This document shows, one piece after another, positions 10,715 to 22,734 of a stretch of DNA of 64,000 nucleotides. The stretch is from Rhodeus uyekii (lineage: Eukaryota; Chordata; Actinopteri; Cypriniformes; Acheilognathidae). Within the stretch, counting starts at the first letter, position 1; each line of letters begins with the position of its first letter. A program made the translations under genes and the position numbers. Location of the stretch: contig JAWRVZ010000075.1 of NCBI GenBank assembly GCA_037043235.1, forward strand, positions 1,726,001 to 1,790,000, written 5' to 3'. The notes under the pieces are model-generated. The model searched no databases and was not told the origin of the DNA. It was given only the letters and a program-made list of their open reading frames with translations.

Positions 10715-11973
10715 TGTTTCAGTGGAAATTACGTCAAAACATTGGATAATGCTGTCTGTTTCAAGAAACTTCAGTGGGACTCTCACTCTCATCCTATTAA
10801 TAATAAATATGAATAATAAATAGGGTTTTTTCCCTGTAAAACCCATTTAAACAATGGCAGAAAAGAAAGAGACAGGAAATAATCATATTTTTGTTTGAAA
10901 GCAAAAAGAAAAGAAACAATAAGATTTTTTTTTTGTGATTTGAAAATTAATGCATTAGCTTGTTATAGTTAAAAATTTAAAGAAAATTATATTAAAGTAT
11001 TACAAAACAAAAAATCCTAATAATATAATATTAAATAAAAGTATTAAATATTTTAAAAAGAGATCTATGGAAGTGGCCAAAAAATAAAGCTAGAGTGCAT
11101 GTTAGAGCGAGTGAGAGGTTTATGAATATTTTTGATTCATGCAGGCTCAGATGGGTAACGATGAATGGTCACTGCATCTCAAATGGCAAATCGCTGTTCC
11201 AGTCTCACTTCACTGGACTCAAACACAGCCGCCAGTAAAAATAACCCACGAGCTTGTCAGAATCGCACAGGCAGATGACAGGAGATGCACACATATTGCA
11301 TGGGAGAGATTCATGGAATGGTAAAGCTTTAAATGGCTGACCCACAAAGGCACTGGAAATGAAACTCACGTATCTCATGCAGATCTGCGCCTCTGCTTGC
11401 AAACCGAGCTGAATGGCGGTTTCAGTCCTTAATAGGCAGACTGGGACTGATAATTTGCAGAACAATTGTTGAACAAATTTGTTATTTAATGAACAAGCTG
11501 AAGCAAACGCACACCCTGACCGGGCGAGGGTTTAATTACAGTGAGTTGTTGCAGTAATCTTGCTTTAATGCTTAGACTGATGCATAGAATCCATTAAGAG
11601 AGACTAACTAGAAATCAGGGAGAAGGCAAAATACTTCCCTATTAATGCCAGTTTGCCAGTGTCACCAATTTGCTGGTGTTCTGATGCGTGATATATGAAA
11701 TCAATCGAGATACTTTTATTAAACACGGAGAATCTACATAAGGGTACGAAGACACTGATTCCACACGAGAATTGACAAGGGATTGAACAACACAGGGAGT
11801 TTATACTGAGTTAACAAGGGGACTAAATGAACAACAGGTGAACATAATGAGTAAATGAGGAGCACAATGAAGACTTAACTGAAAGGGTAAACTTGAAACC
11901 AAGACATGAACAAAAGCACAGCTACATGCCGGTTCCAGGCAATAGGAGGCCCTAGGCAAAAATTTGTTGGAGG
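10715..11973. other. Unique noncoding sequence, part CNE-like
   Basis: 10715-11100 is AT-rich and featureless. 11130-11660 has balanced composition and no repetition and might be conserved noncoding DNA. I found no open exon with splice sites. Confidence 0.4.
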
Positions 11974-12713
11974 TGTCAGGTATTGGAGAGCGAGGACTCA
12001 CAGTGCAGGTGGGAAGGGTCTTTATTGAAAAAATAAAACTAAATTCAAACATAAACCACCCCAAGGAGGAAAACCATAACTGGACCGACTCGGCAAGACA
12101 AGATGCATACACAAGACAGCAAACATGAAGGGATTAAATAGACACAGGAGGAAGGGTAATTGATTGGGAAACAGCTGGGACAAATCAAAGTGAAACAGAA
12201 GAACAAGGTGGGTGGGGTATTCAATGACAAGATATGAACACGCAGCCAATGCGAACGCGCATCGCCGCGTGTTCACATGAAACAAGAGACAGCGCGCAGC
12301 TGGGGAAAACCAAACTGCGCACTACACAAAAACACAACATAGCCGAAATAAACACGAACGACGTATTTACAACACCGTACACAGACCTGAGAGTACGCGG
12401 TACAAGCAGAGCTCGAAACCGCGCCCACTCACATTACGTAGAGTGCGCGAGAACGAGCAACCACTCATCTTGTGCGCTGATGACAAGGACGAACACACGG
12501 GTTATGCATGTCCGAACAATGACACAAAACAAAAACTGAACAAGACCGTCTGGGGATCGGACATCATAACCCGCACACAAGACGCAACACAGACGAGAGT
12601 GCGCGCGACTCAAACACTCAAAGCCACACACAAAACTCGAGACATCACGGTAGTGTCAGAGTTCTGCCACAACACCAAGAAATGACTAGACCGAATGTGG
12701 CAGAACCCTGACA
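11974..12713 (-). mobile_element. Solo LTR, 740 bp, CpG-rich
   Basis: On the - strand it begins TGTCAGGGTTCTGCC (12713) and ends CTCCAATACCTGACA (11974). The flanks GGAGG and AGAGG are a likely 5-bp target duplication with one mismatch. CAATAAAG close to the 3' end (about 12020-12030) is the expected polyadenylation signal. The U3-like part is unusually rich in CpG. Near its start the phrase GGCAGAAC(C/T)CTGACA occurs as an inverted pair (12655-12713). Open frames inside it are incidental. Confidence 0.85.
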
Positions 12714-12718
12714 AGAGG

Positions 12719-13785
12719 CCTTGGGGCCGAAACGATCTCAACCTGTTCTCAAACTTTAAATGTGCAAGAAGCTGTGGAATGTGAGTCGCCCAGTTGGCCG
12801 CTTTTGGTAACCAGAACTGAACATGACCAATTTTGTCAGTGCTGAAGTGACTGCAATATACTTTGTGACTCACAATTCTAATAAAAAGCGTTGGTTTGAG
12901 ATTTTAAATCACACACCATTCATTCTCTACCACTTACACTGGAGACACACTATACGACTCTCAGGCCGATTATGAATGTAATCGTTCCAGTTGCACTCAG
13001 TCTGTGTTTAAAGTCTTGTAGTGCGCAGTGTCTAAATATTACAAGAAGTCTAAGAAGTTAAGAACCTGCTGTTGCTACTCGTCCTCTCAAAGATTTTGTT
13101 AAACGTTTAATATTTGTACTTGGCGCTGGCGATTATGCTGAGGAGATGCGTTCCCTGTCAAGCATCATTCTCGTAATTGTATCTTCTTTTTGATGTTTCT
13201 TTTGTATGATTTCATAAGTTAACATTGCAAATTCTTTGTTTTAGGCTGTTTGTTTTGCTCTGCAGGCGGGAAAAGTGAAACTGCATTTTGTAACAGAAAA
13301 TAAATTAAATGTTCATGTTCATTTGAATAGTCTAACAAATAAAAAAAAACACAAATATGACATTTGTAAATATTATATTTCATACATTTGATTAAATACA
13401 GTTCCTTGAATTTCTCAGCAGCTCTTCTGTCAATGTTAAATCGTTCTGGGAGAGTTGTAGGCCTACATTTCACTTTAGACTGATAAAATGGAAATTAAAA
13501 TATACAAATAATATTTTGAATGACCTTTGTTTCTGAATAATTAAAGCTTTTTTTCCAACTGGTAACTCTAGAAACGGAAACAAAAAAATAGCCCAGTGTT
13601 TTTGCTAAGAATGAACCGATTAGTTTTTAATTCATGATTTTAAAATAACATTATTGCTTGATTATGGTTTAAAAACTAGCACTAGAAATATAATTAATGA
13701 AATTAATCAGGAAATGCATAATGCATAATGCATCTACAATGAAAACTTGAAACGGAAATGCAGGACATTATACAATTTTATATAT
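12719..13785. other. Unique noncoding sequence
   Basis: No gene or recognisable mobile element seen in about 1.07 kb. Mostly AT-rich. Confidence 0.4.
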
Positions 13786-13925
13786 TCATGCATTTGTCAT
13801 ACGCTTTTATCCAAAGCGACTTGCATTGCATTCAAGAAATACATTGACATTCTAATCAGTTCTTGCTTTTCCTGGGAATCGAACCCTTGACATTGGCGTT
13901 GCAAGTGCCACACTCTGCTGTTTTT
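13786..13925 (-). mobile_element. tRNA-derived SINE, copy 2 (reverse)
   Basis: The reversed tail CGCTTTTATCCAAAGCGACT and the reversed B box CCTGGGAATCGAACCC match the SINE at 8662 on the opposite strand. Confidence 0.85.
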
Positions 13926-14608
13926 TGTTTCAGGAAAGTTATGTTTAACATTTCATAAATAATATCTAATCTCTTGTCTCTCAGACAGAAATGAGGTTAC
14001 CGTGATTCCTGGGGTTACTGTGCTAAAAATACCGAAAAAAGTTTGCGGTAATTTCAGCACCACAGTGATGAAACACGCCCTGCTCCTGATAACCTTGCCT
14101 TTGTGCTTTGCTAATACAATAGGTAACACATGCCGACTGTAAAATCCATCACAATTAATTTGGTTCTCCTAGCTGCTGTGTGCGGGCGCACGCAGCACAG
14201 CCGCTGTAACGTGTGCGTAGGAGAGAGAACTGTTCAAATTTAATAGAAAAACTTAGTTGGTCTAAATGAAGTAGGTTAGGAACACAAATGTGCTTATATA
14301 GGGTTCCCTATGAGCGGTGTGTGTGTGTGTGTGTGTTTGTATGTGCTTCATAACTGTGCAGCCCAGGGGGCCCGTCATTACTAAGTTACGCCACTGCTCA
14401 CAGCTGGGAAAGTGCTCTTTATGAAACATTGAAATGCTGTAATGCGTGTGCTCTCTGACTTTGAATACAAACTTCTTTACTTTTACTTTAGCACTTTGCT
14501 AGTGAGCTCCCAACGTAATGTCATTCACCGTAGGTGTGAATGCAAAGTGTCTGACAAACTGGCCGTGTTGTCGGCTCGCATAACCTCATAATAAACCAAT
14601 TAAATGAG
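13926..14608. other. Unique noncoding sequence with short (GT)n
   Basis: A short (GT) tract lies at 14316-14337. No coding exon or defined mobile element seen. Confidence 0.4.
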
Positions 14609-14754
14609 CTTTCCTATAGCTCAACCAGTAGAGTGTGGAGTTTACAACGCCAAGGTCATGGGTTCAATTCCCAGGGAAAGCAAGAACTGATGCTTCTTGA
14701 ATGTGGTGTGAGTTTGTTTTGGATAAAAGCGTCAGCCAAATGCATAAATGTAAA
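14609..14754 (+). mobile_element. tRNA-derived SINE, copy 3
   Basis: A box TAGCTCAACCAGTAGAG, B box GGGTTCAATTCCCAGG, then AAAGCAAGAACTGATG and tail GGATAAAAGCGTCAGCC. It has the same layout as the copy at 8662. Confidence 0.88.
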
Positions 14755-15698
14755 CCAGTGAATACTGATAGACCTACATTACGAGCCTGTTTAGTCTTTC
14801 GCTTCACAGCCCGCAAAAGATGTGTTCGTTTTGGCGCCATCATAATTCAATAACTTAAACTAAAGTTTGAATGTTTGTATGCTGTCTTTTGGTGATTAAT
14901 TGGTTTCATTACAGGTGAGTGACAATTCATCTATGTCCAATGGACAAAAAGCCTAGTGTTTTACTTCCCGTCTTGATTAATGGACTAGCGTATGGGAATG
15001 TCACTGCTACTGTCCCGTCGGCCTTGCCTGACACAGCTGTCATAAAGATCATTATTCTCTTGCAACAAGTACTGTAAATCATATTGGATTCTACTCTCAC
15101 ACACACGCACGAACATCACTAACAAAGGACCTTAATCACATACTATGTGAATGCGGTAATTATACAGTATTGTGGGAAAAATGTGATGATTTGAAAAAAG
15201 AAATATATAATTTTACAGTTGTGATGTAAAATAAAATTATTATTATATTGTTCTTAAATATATGTTTTTTTAATTTTACAGTTAAATAACATTTCTTATT
15301 TTATATTTTTATTTATAGTAAATAAAAATTAGAATAAGTATTATTTTTATTATTATTACTTTATAGCCATATTGATATATAATCAGAAAGTTGTGACAAA
15401 TTGTGCCTACAAACCAGGATTTTTTTTTTTATTGCAATCACATTTTTTTTTTTTTTCTCGATTAAGTCGATTTTTCCCCCAAATCATGCAGCTGTTACTT
15501 TACTATGATACTGTCACATTTTTATTAAACCTAGTGAGCCACACTGGTGTCTGCTGCCAAATTAAATGGAGCCTCATGAGTGACCATTTTTTTGGCATTT
15601 AAATGATATTAAATCTTTTTTTAATCAATACTTTTCAATTCTGAATTAATTTAAAATTAAATGCAATTTCAATTTCCATATTGCTTAATATAAACATA
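14755..15698. other. AT-rich unique sequence
   Basis: AT-rich, with poly-T runs at 15420-15465. No gene seen. Confidence 0.4.
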
Positions 15699-15700
15699 TA

Positions 15701-15934
15701 CAGCTCTGGAAATAATTAAGAGACCACTGTAAAATTATCAATTTCTCTTGTTTTACTATTTATAGGTATGTGTTTGGGTAAAATTTACATTTTTGTTTTA
15801 TTCTATAAACTACTAACAACATTTTTTCCCAAATTCCAAATAAATATTGTAGTTGAGAGCATTTATTTGCTGAAAGCCACAACTGGTAAAAATAACAAAA
15901 CATTGCAGTGGTCTCTTAATTTTTTCCAGAGCTG
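15701..15934. mobile_element. Mariner-type MITE with 29-bp TIRs
   Basis: The left end CAGCTCTGGAAATAATTAAG continuing to AGACCACTG is matched, inverted, by CAGTGGTCTCTTAATTTTTT continuing to CCAGAGCTG. A TA lies at both outer edges (15699-15700, 15935-15936), the Tc1/mariner target. The 234-bp interior is noncoding. Confidence 0.93.
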
Positions 15935-15936
15935 TA

Positions 15937-16640
15937 TATAAATGTAAACTACACTCACTTTTTCTTCCATCTTGGATCTTACTCACAATGCATTGTGGGA
16001 TTACCTTCCTTGCAAAGGATTCATGCAATGCTGCCTTAAAGATTTCTCAAAGAAAGCATCTTTTGGAAAAGACTTCACGTCTGGAGCGTTCTTATGATGC
16101 GGCCCACGTATGCAAGCTTGCTAGGTTCTGGAACAAAGCCCAAGACTTCTGATGACCTCCCATAAACTTCAATTGTTCTCATATCAGCGGCTTATAATGA
16201 CTGCAAATATATATTTAAACTTTACTGACATTTTTAAGCCCTAACAAATCAGTTTTAACATGTCTGTGAGGATATTTTCAGAATTCCGTCCAGTTTATAG
16301 TTGCATAAAAACAAAGTCTACGTTTAATTACCATAAGATTTTGAATCAAAAGTCCAGTCTGTCTGTCTGTAGGTGTGACAACTTGCCCCGGTCTCTCCTA
16401 CAGCATGATATGCACACAGCTGTTCGCTACAATAACTGAGACTCTCTGAGCAGCTGCTGAGGTTGTAGGTTCAAACCCCAGAAGGGTTGATGAACTATTC
16501 ACTATTGTTCATGAACCGGTTCATGAATCACGAATCACACCACCACGTGCCTTTGATCGAGACAGTTGACCTCAGGCTATTGAAACAGGACTGAACCTGT
16601 GATAAGTGACCCGAAGGCTGCGAGTGCAGCGCTAATTAGT
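15937..16640. other. Unique noncoding sequence
   Basis: A decayed tRNA/SINE-like B box (GTAGGTTCAAACCCCAG, about 16468) and an inverted GAACCGGTTCATGAA phrase near 16515 are visible. No gene seen. Confidence 0.4.
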
Positions 16641-17045
16641 AAATGAGCATCCTCTCCGCGCGCCGCGCGTCCGTGCGCTCCGGTAACCGGTCACCAGTGC
16701 GCGCGGCGCGTCTCCATCTGTCAGACATTCAGCAGAAGCGACAGCAAAAGATGCATTTCCCCAACGCGTCCACATAAAACACATCCAGCCAGCAAACATC
16801 AGCGAGCATCTGTCGTTCTCCACAGTCACAGCACACCACGAGCGCCTGTAGATTCCACACATTCAGCGCATGTTTCCGCTTTAATAAGTTTCACATGATG
16901 ATGATAAACACGCATGTTATTCAAGCAACCTGCCGATTATAAAAGGTATCAGGTCTTACCGACAGGAGACGGACTGCTGGAGAGTCTTGACTTGAGTCTT
17001 GGGCTGGTGAAGGTCTGACAGACACACGCACATAGAAGAGAGCGC
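16641..17045 (-). promoter_or_regulatory. CpG-rich promoter or first-exon candidate with - strand donor
   Basis: 16650-16720 and 17040-17060 are dense in CpG. The surroundings are AT-rich. On the - strand the sequence TCTCCTGTCG|GTAAGACC gives a good splice donor with the exon ending at 16960. A noncoding or short first exon about 80 bp long could therefore start in or near the CpG stretch. I could not find a downstream exon in 1-16960 that joins to it. An ancestral or remote gene, or a lncRNA, are the alternatives. Confidence 0.35.
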
Positions 17046-17216
17046 GCGGTCTCTCCGGCGCTCTCTCTCTTTCTCTCCAGCGCTCTCTCTCTCTCTCTCT
17101 CTTTCTCCCTCTCTCCAGCGATCTCTCTCTCTCACACTCCCCAGCTCTCTCCCTCTATCCAGCGCTCTCTCTCTCTCTCCGGTGCTCTCTCTCACTCCCC
17201 AGCTCTCTCTCTCCAG

Positions 17217-17278
<62 letters not shown>

Positions 17279-17991
17279 CTCTCTCACTCCCCAGCTCTCT
17301 CCCTCTCTCCAGCTATCTTTCTCTCTCTCACACTCCCAGCTCTCTCTCTCTCCAGCGCTCGCTCTTTCTCTCTCTCTCTCTCTCTCACTCACACTCCCCA
17401 GCTCTCTCTCTCACTCACTCTCTAGCTCTCCAGCGCACGCTCTCTCTCTCACTCACTCACTTTCCAACTCTCTCCCTCTCTCCCTCTCTCTCTCTCTCTC
17501 ACTCCCTAGCTCGCTCCCTCCTTCTCTCTCTCACACTCCGTCCTTTTCTCCCTAACACTCCCCAGCTCTCTGTCTCTCTTTTTCTCTCTCTCTCACTCTC
17601 ACTCACTCCCTAGCTCTCTCCCTCCTTCTCTCTCACACTCCCTCCTTTTCTCCCTAACACTCCCCAGCTCTCTGTCTCTCTTTTTCTCTCTCTCTCACTC
17701 TCACTCACTCCCTAGCTCGCTCCCTCCTTCTCTCTCTCACACTCCGTCCTTTTCTCCCTAACACTCCCCAGCTCTCTGTCTCTCTTTTTCTCTCTCTCTC
17801 ACTCTCACTCCCTCCCTAGCTCTCTCCCTCCTTCTCTCTCACACTCCCTCCTTTTCTCCCTAACACTCCCCAGCTCTCTTTCTCTCTCTCTCTTTTTCTC
17901 TCTCACTCTCACTCACTCCCTAGCTCTCTCCCTCCTTCTGTCCCTCACACTCTCCAGCTCTCTCGCTCCTTCTCTCTCTCACACTCCCCAG

Positions 17992-18023
<32 letters not shown>

Positions 18024-18112
18024 CTCCCTCCTTCTCTCCCTCACACTCCCCAGCTCTCTCTCTCTCTCGCTCTCACTTCAGAGCACTCTCTCCCTCTCTC
18101 TCTCTCTATCAA
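17046..18112. repeat. CT-rich satellite with about 104-bp tandem units
   Basis: The first part is simple (CT)n with CCAGCGCTCTC interruptions. From 17506 a longer unit repeats: CTAGCT occurs at 17506, 17610, 17712, 17816 and 17920 (spacing 104, 102, 104, 104). Units alternate between a CTAGCTCGCTCC/CACTCCGTCC type and a CTAGCTCTCTCC/CACTCCCTCC type, so the real period is a dimer of about 206 bp. Long Leu/Ser-rich frames through it are repeat products. Confidence 0.93.
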
Positions 18113-18115
18113 AAA

Positions 18116-19005
18116 TGCATGCGCACACTCACAATAAAAACAAGCTTAAATGTACGGTGTGAAAGAGCAGCTCTACATGGTTATGTCACAAGCATTACTT
18201 GAGGCATTTTGCTGATTATATATTAAACATTCCTTGTATGCCAATCTACTGAGTCCATCAGTCATAATCAAAAATAAATAAGGCCTATTTGAAATATTGA
18301 TCCACTGAAACTAAATTAGGCTTATATTATAATAAATTCTAAATGGGATTCTAAATAAATTCTAGTTCTTTTTATTAAGAAATATTTGATCAATGATTGA
18401 CAAAACCAAAATGTAATATGCCAGGGAATCTTTTGTTTTTGGTACAATGACACAATGCTGATATGTCAAAATATTTGAACAATGAACTATAAAATGTTCT
18501 GGTCTTAATGTGCTGAATATAAACTAAATAATATAAAAATGCTACATAAATCCAGTGTAAAGGATTGATACAAAAAATATGAATAAACTCACTTGAAAAA
18601 AAAGTGATGATAATTAAGAGAATTTTATTGGGCACAAAGCACCAGAATTAACCTGTTAAACATCAGTCTCCACATTTCCTTTGCAAATTATGAGGTAATT
18701 AATACTTTCATAAAAACTGGATAAAAAACTATGAATTTCACACTTACATATCAACCTATAGGCTGGACATTTCTACACTTGGCCCACTCAGGATAAGCAA
18801 CCACCCAAAACACCTTAGCAACTGCATAACAATTCCCCGGCAACCACAATTGGGGCGGGGGCTTTGTGAAGCACCACTCACATTTTGTTGAGAAGAGCAC
18901 ATGGTTTCTACTTATTAATGATCCCCAAATTGCCTGAATGCAACAGCATTTTACAAATAACATTCTGTCAATTAGGAGAACAGAGATGGATATAAATATA
19001 TAATA
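18116..19005. other. AT-rich noncoding sequence
   Basis: It holds one GCAACCA-type repeat (about 18790-18880, with AGCAACCACCCAAAACACC). Nothing else is recognised. Confidence 0.4.
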
Positions 19006-19077
19006 ATGAATCTTAATGCTGCTCTTTTTCTATTTCACCAAATTGAGTTTCATTGCCTTGAAATATAAAGTCTACTG

Positions 19078-19132
<55 letters not shown>

Positions 19133-19610
19133 CAGGATGTTTTACACACCACAGCATCATAAAATCACATTCTTATTCTCACAATAGTTCCACATTTACC
19201 TGCCTGTAATGTCCTGTAATGAATTATACTCAACAGCAACTTAAACACAAGACAGAAATCTTTCTTCAAACTCAAAAACTATTTGCCGATGTAATGCACT
19301 TATAAAAGTTTAATATTTCACATGCATAATCTTGATCTTAATGCTGCTCTGTTTTGTTGAGGTTTCATTGCCTAAGTTTAAATCCGGTAATGCTCAAGCT
19401 GATTTATATATCACCTTAACATAAAACCCGTTCCACTAATTACCCAGAATGCAATGCTCCTTGAACGATTCTCAACAGTACTTTAATCACAAAAAAGTTT
19501 GTTCTATTTGGAGATTACAGGGCCATAAATGTTTAATATTTTGCATGCATATTCTTGAGGTTGCTAACATCCGAAACTGAAGCGTAATTGCCTTTTAATT
19601 ACCCTGAGGT
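19006..19610. repeat. Diverged tandem duplication with internal (AC)n
   Basis: The order of three landmarks repeats. CTTAATGCTGCTCT...TTTCATTGCCT occurs at 19010 and 19335 and decayed near 19575. A CAACAG.ACTT.AA block occurs near 19230 and 19465. GTTTAATATTT.CATGCAT occurs at 19307 and 19528. An (AC)n tract at 19081-19131 sits in the first unit. The copies are old and strongly diverged. Confidence 0.55.
19081..19131. repeat. (AC)n microsatellite
   Basis: About 25 AC units. Confidence 0.97.
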
Positions 19611-21239
19611 TTACAGTCTGTCACAGAGGCTATTGCTTAAACTTTATGCAGAATAAGTATCTATCGCCTAATAATCTATCCGTGACCCCCTACATTATAG
19701 GCGATGATGAATGTGTAGACCTGGTTTATAAACAGGGTCCCACGTGACTTTGCTGTCAGCCTGTAATTTCAGTAAGGATCCAGCTCCAATGTGTTCATTT
19801 CTAATTTTACCATATACATAGAATAACAATGACTGGGAGAATATTTGCCTGGCACGCGGCCCCAATAACTGCAGAAGATGAATGTGTGGCATAGCACTTT
19901 CACACCTGCGAGTGTGTGTGTGTGTGTGCGTTCATTACAACGCCCCAGTTTAGCTGCCTCCTCTCCTCCGCCGCTGATGGTATCTTATTGTTACCAGGTG
20001 GCTTGTCAGTGACAGGAGCCTTGAAAAACTGCTGACAATAAGCCACGGCTCAAAGGAAAAACGCGAAAAAGGAGGACACGCGAGCGGTGTGGTTCCTCCT
20101 CGTGAAGGCGTAGGGGAGTGAGGAAACTATGTTAGAAGGGAAAGGAACGAGATCCCTGGGGAAACGTTCCAGCGAGTTCCTGTGCTTTAGATGATGGTTC
20201 ATAAACTACCATCATCCTCGAGGGCCCGGGGAGCCGAAGCTGAAATGGTTCAGAAGTACCAATAAATGAAAAAGTGGGAATTAGAGGGAAGTTTGCGGAG
20301 CAGAAGGGTGAAATGGAAACTGATGGCGCATGGGAACGAAACCCTCCTGAGGAAGAAGAGAAGCCTCGTGTGAAAGATCTCTGCCATTCACACTGAGAGG
20401 GTTTGTGTGCCGTCGTACTAACAGCTGTGGAAAATGAGCACTCATTGATTTCATGCATATGGCACCCACACACATGTAAACACACAAACACACACACACA
20501 CACACTGCTACTACTGCACAGCCATCCTAGCGTAGCAAAGCCACAGGGAATAAAGCATTCTTTTCCGTTCTAATTTAAGAATTTCTCTCATTTAATACCA
20601 TGTATTACACACGATTGCACGCATCAGCTGATTATCTCTGCATCACAACACCAAGACACTGAGAAGAGTTTTTTGATCCTCTATGAAGCTGCATTCCCTT
20701 GAGCACAGATGTGACAAAGAACATCCAGCAACGCGAGATATTACAGTGTAATACAGGAAGATGGAGGCTGCAGTGTGTCTGGTGAACATGCTGTTACTTA
20801 AGCACAATCCTGCAGGCATGCAGTGCGAATATCATATTTTAGGATAGGCACGGATCTGTTTATTACTGTACTGTCTGCTATAATTGAGATTAATGCAGTT
20901 CAGTGAGCATAACAGGAAAGATGCCAACTTTATAATCTGATCCTCCGTGCCAGGTGCTGAATATTCAATCACAGTTTAACTAAAAAGATTTGATTGTAAG
21001 TAGAAGTACAATCAGAAATGGTCTTAACCTACTTGCAACAAATAAAAATAGATTCCTTTTCTAGTTGAATTAGTTGGTTTTGTAGACAGATTTCCTGTTA
21101 ATCCTCAAGGGACAAGCAACTGTTCCAACTCTTAAAAAAAAAGAAAAACACACACAATTGTGCCATCTAGTGATAATGTCTTGAAAATAAAGCATAACAC
21201 AAAATGGATGCACATGGTCAGCATTAATAATTAGCGGGA
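19611..21239. other. Unique noncoding sequence, part CNE-like
   Basis: 19930-20450 is non-repetitive with balanced base composition and includes TTACCAGGTGGCTTGTCAGT. It could be a conserved enhancer but carries no convincing exon. The open - strand frame there (20132-20503) has a CA-repeat start and no splice support. A short (CA)n lies at 20479-20506. Confidence 0.4.
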
Positions 21240-21782
21240 TTCCTTTTTTCAGAATCTGTGGACAGATATAAATAAATGTCATTTCAAAGAAACTACCTTT
21301 ACAATAATAAACAGATATTTAGGTTTAAAGATGGCTTTTCAACGTTACACTTGTTTTATAAAGAGGAAACAATCTTTCATTTATTTTTCAATCATTGTAG
21401 TCATACCAAAGTATTTTGGTCTCAAGATTTTGTGTTTCTTTTTTTAGCTGTTTTACAGGTTTATCATTCTTTTGGTCTTGTTTATTAATTGTGAGACCGT
21501 TTTTTTTTAAATGGACAACATAGTTAAAATTGGGAAATTTGGGAAATATCATGTACATAAAGCAAAATGTATGTTGAATGTAGCAAATGACTATTTTCTA
21601 CTGACTTAAAGGTTTTTATGACTCCCTGACTTCAATACAGAACAATGATAAAACTGTAAAAACATTTCAACCACTGAAACTGATATTTGATGCATTTTGA
21701 TTTGATTTTCTTAGGGATTCAAGTGTTTTTTGTATGGCTCTGCATTCCCCTATTGTTATTGCAATAAATAATAATAATAATA
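21240..21782 (+). mobile_element. LINE 3' end relic with TAA tail
   Basis: The + strand frame at 21276-21488 ends in a stretch with ETIFHLFFNHC and HTKVFW, the Cys/His-containing motif found at the C-terminal end of L1/Tx1-type LINE reverse transcriptases. Further decayed matches follow (KIGKFGKYHVHKAK region, 21525-21560). The element ends in ATAATAATAATA (21768-21782), a typical 3' tail. It is 5'-truncated and interrupted by stop codons. Confidence 0.65.
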
Positions 21783-22213
21783 GGTTTTAGCATTAAAATG
21801 TTACACTCCAGATATATGAAATCAGATGCTTTTACAAATGTACAAACCATCCTTTCTCAACTAAATGTCTTCTCTTAATCAACTAAAAATTATTTTACAA
21901 AATGTCTTGCAATTCGGTAATATTACAGCATATAAATGTTTATCCTATTAAAGTAGGTGTCATATTGACATGGTACTCCAAAGAATACAATGGTATATGT
22001 TGAATATGTCAAAAAAGCATGTACAAAGGAAATATATTGAAATAACTCAAGGACAAGCCCCGATTTGGTGTCAACAACCTAAACGAAACTATAAGGTAAA
22101 ACAGTGTATAAATAAATCGATTTGTAACTCTTGCTTGAGTTGATGCATTAAGGAAATACTGAAATATTTCCGTTTGAAAAATGTTTAGTTTAATACTTAG
22201 CTATGCACCAAAT
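21783..22213. other. Unique AT-rich sequence
   Basis: No gene or mobile element recognised. Confidence 0.4.
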
Positions 22214-22221
22214 AATATAAT

Positions 22222-22601
22222 CAGTGTTGGTGAAAGTTACTTTGAAAAGTAATGCATTACAATATTGCGTTACTCCCATAAAAAGTTTACTTTTGCGTTA
22301 CTCCCTTAAAATTGCGTTTTGTTCTATGAAACACAATCCTTACATTAAATACATATTCTCCCTTAACAAGTAACTAATTGCGTTGCTTTTAAGAAAAGTT
22401 GTGCGTTACGTTACTTGTGCGTTACTTTTTCTCACCAGGGCTGGTCTCGTTTTTTTATATATAGCAAAAAAAAAACTTCCTTCACCAACAAAAACTTTTC
22501 AGCAGCAACTACATTTACTAACTTGAAAAAAATTATCTGAATTTAGTATTTGAATTCTGAATTTGAATTTTACTCCCGTTACATGTAATGCACCGACACT
22601 G
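22222..22601. mobile_element. hAT-type MITE with 8-bp TSD
   Basis: It begins CAGTGTTGGTGAAAGTTACT and ends, inverted, CACCGACACTG. It contains repeated GCGTTACTCC phrases typical of a common fish MITE. The flanks AATATAAT (22214-22221) and ACTATAAT (22602-22609) form an 8-bp duplication with one mismatch. No coding sequence. Confidence 0.92.
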
Positions 22602-22734
22602 ACTATAATGATGTAAACAGGCTTAAATGGTAAAAACACTCGTACACGTACACGTTCACGTTCAGGTAATGTTTCTCATGGGTAAAACACAAACAGTGTA
22701 CATATTTGATGATCAGAGAGAGGCGTGTTTTGAG

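Noticed and set aside
12234..12685. Overlapping 80-101-codon frames
   Set aside because: They lie in the CpG-rich part of the 740-bp solo LTR. No retroelement protein motif.
16632..16862. 76-codon - strand frame in the CpG-rich stretch
   Set aside because: It does not lead in frame to the donor at 16960, which lies upstream of it, and no family is recognised. CpG composition alone explains the open frame.
17182..17613. 143-codon Leu/Ser-rich frame and Arg/Glu-rich antisense frames
   Set aside because: Translation of the CT satellite.
20132..20505. Two - strand frames starting in a CA repeat
   Set aside because: The start is repeat-derived and there is no splice support. The region is better described as possible conserved noncoding DNA.
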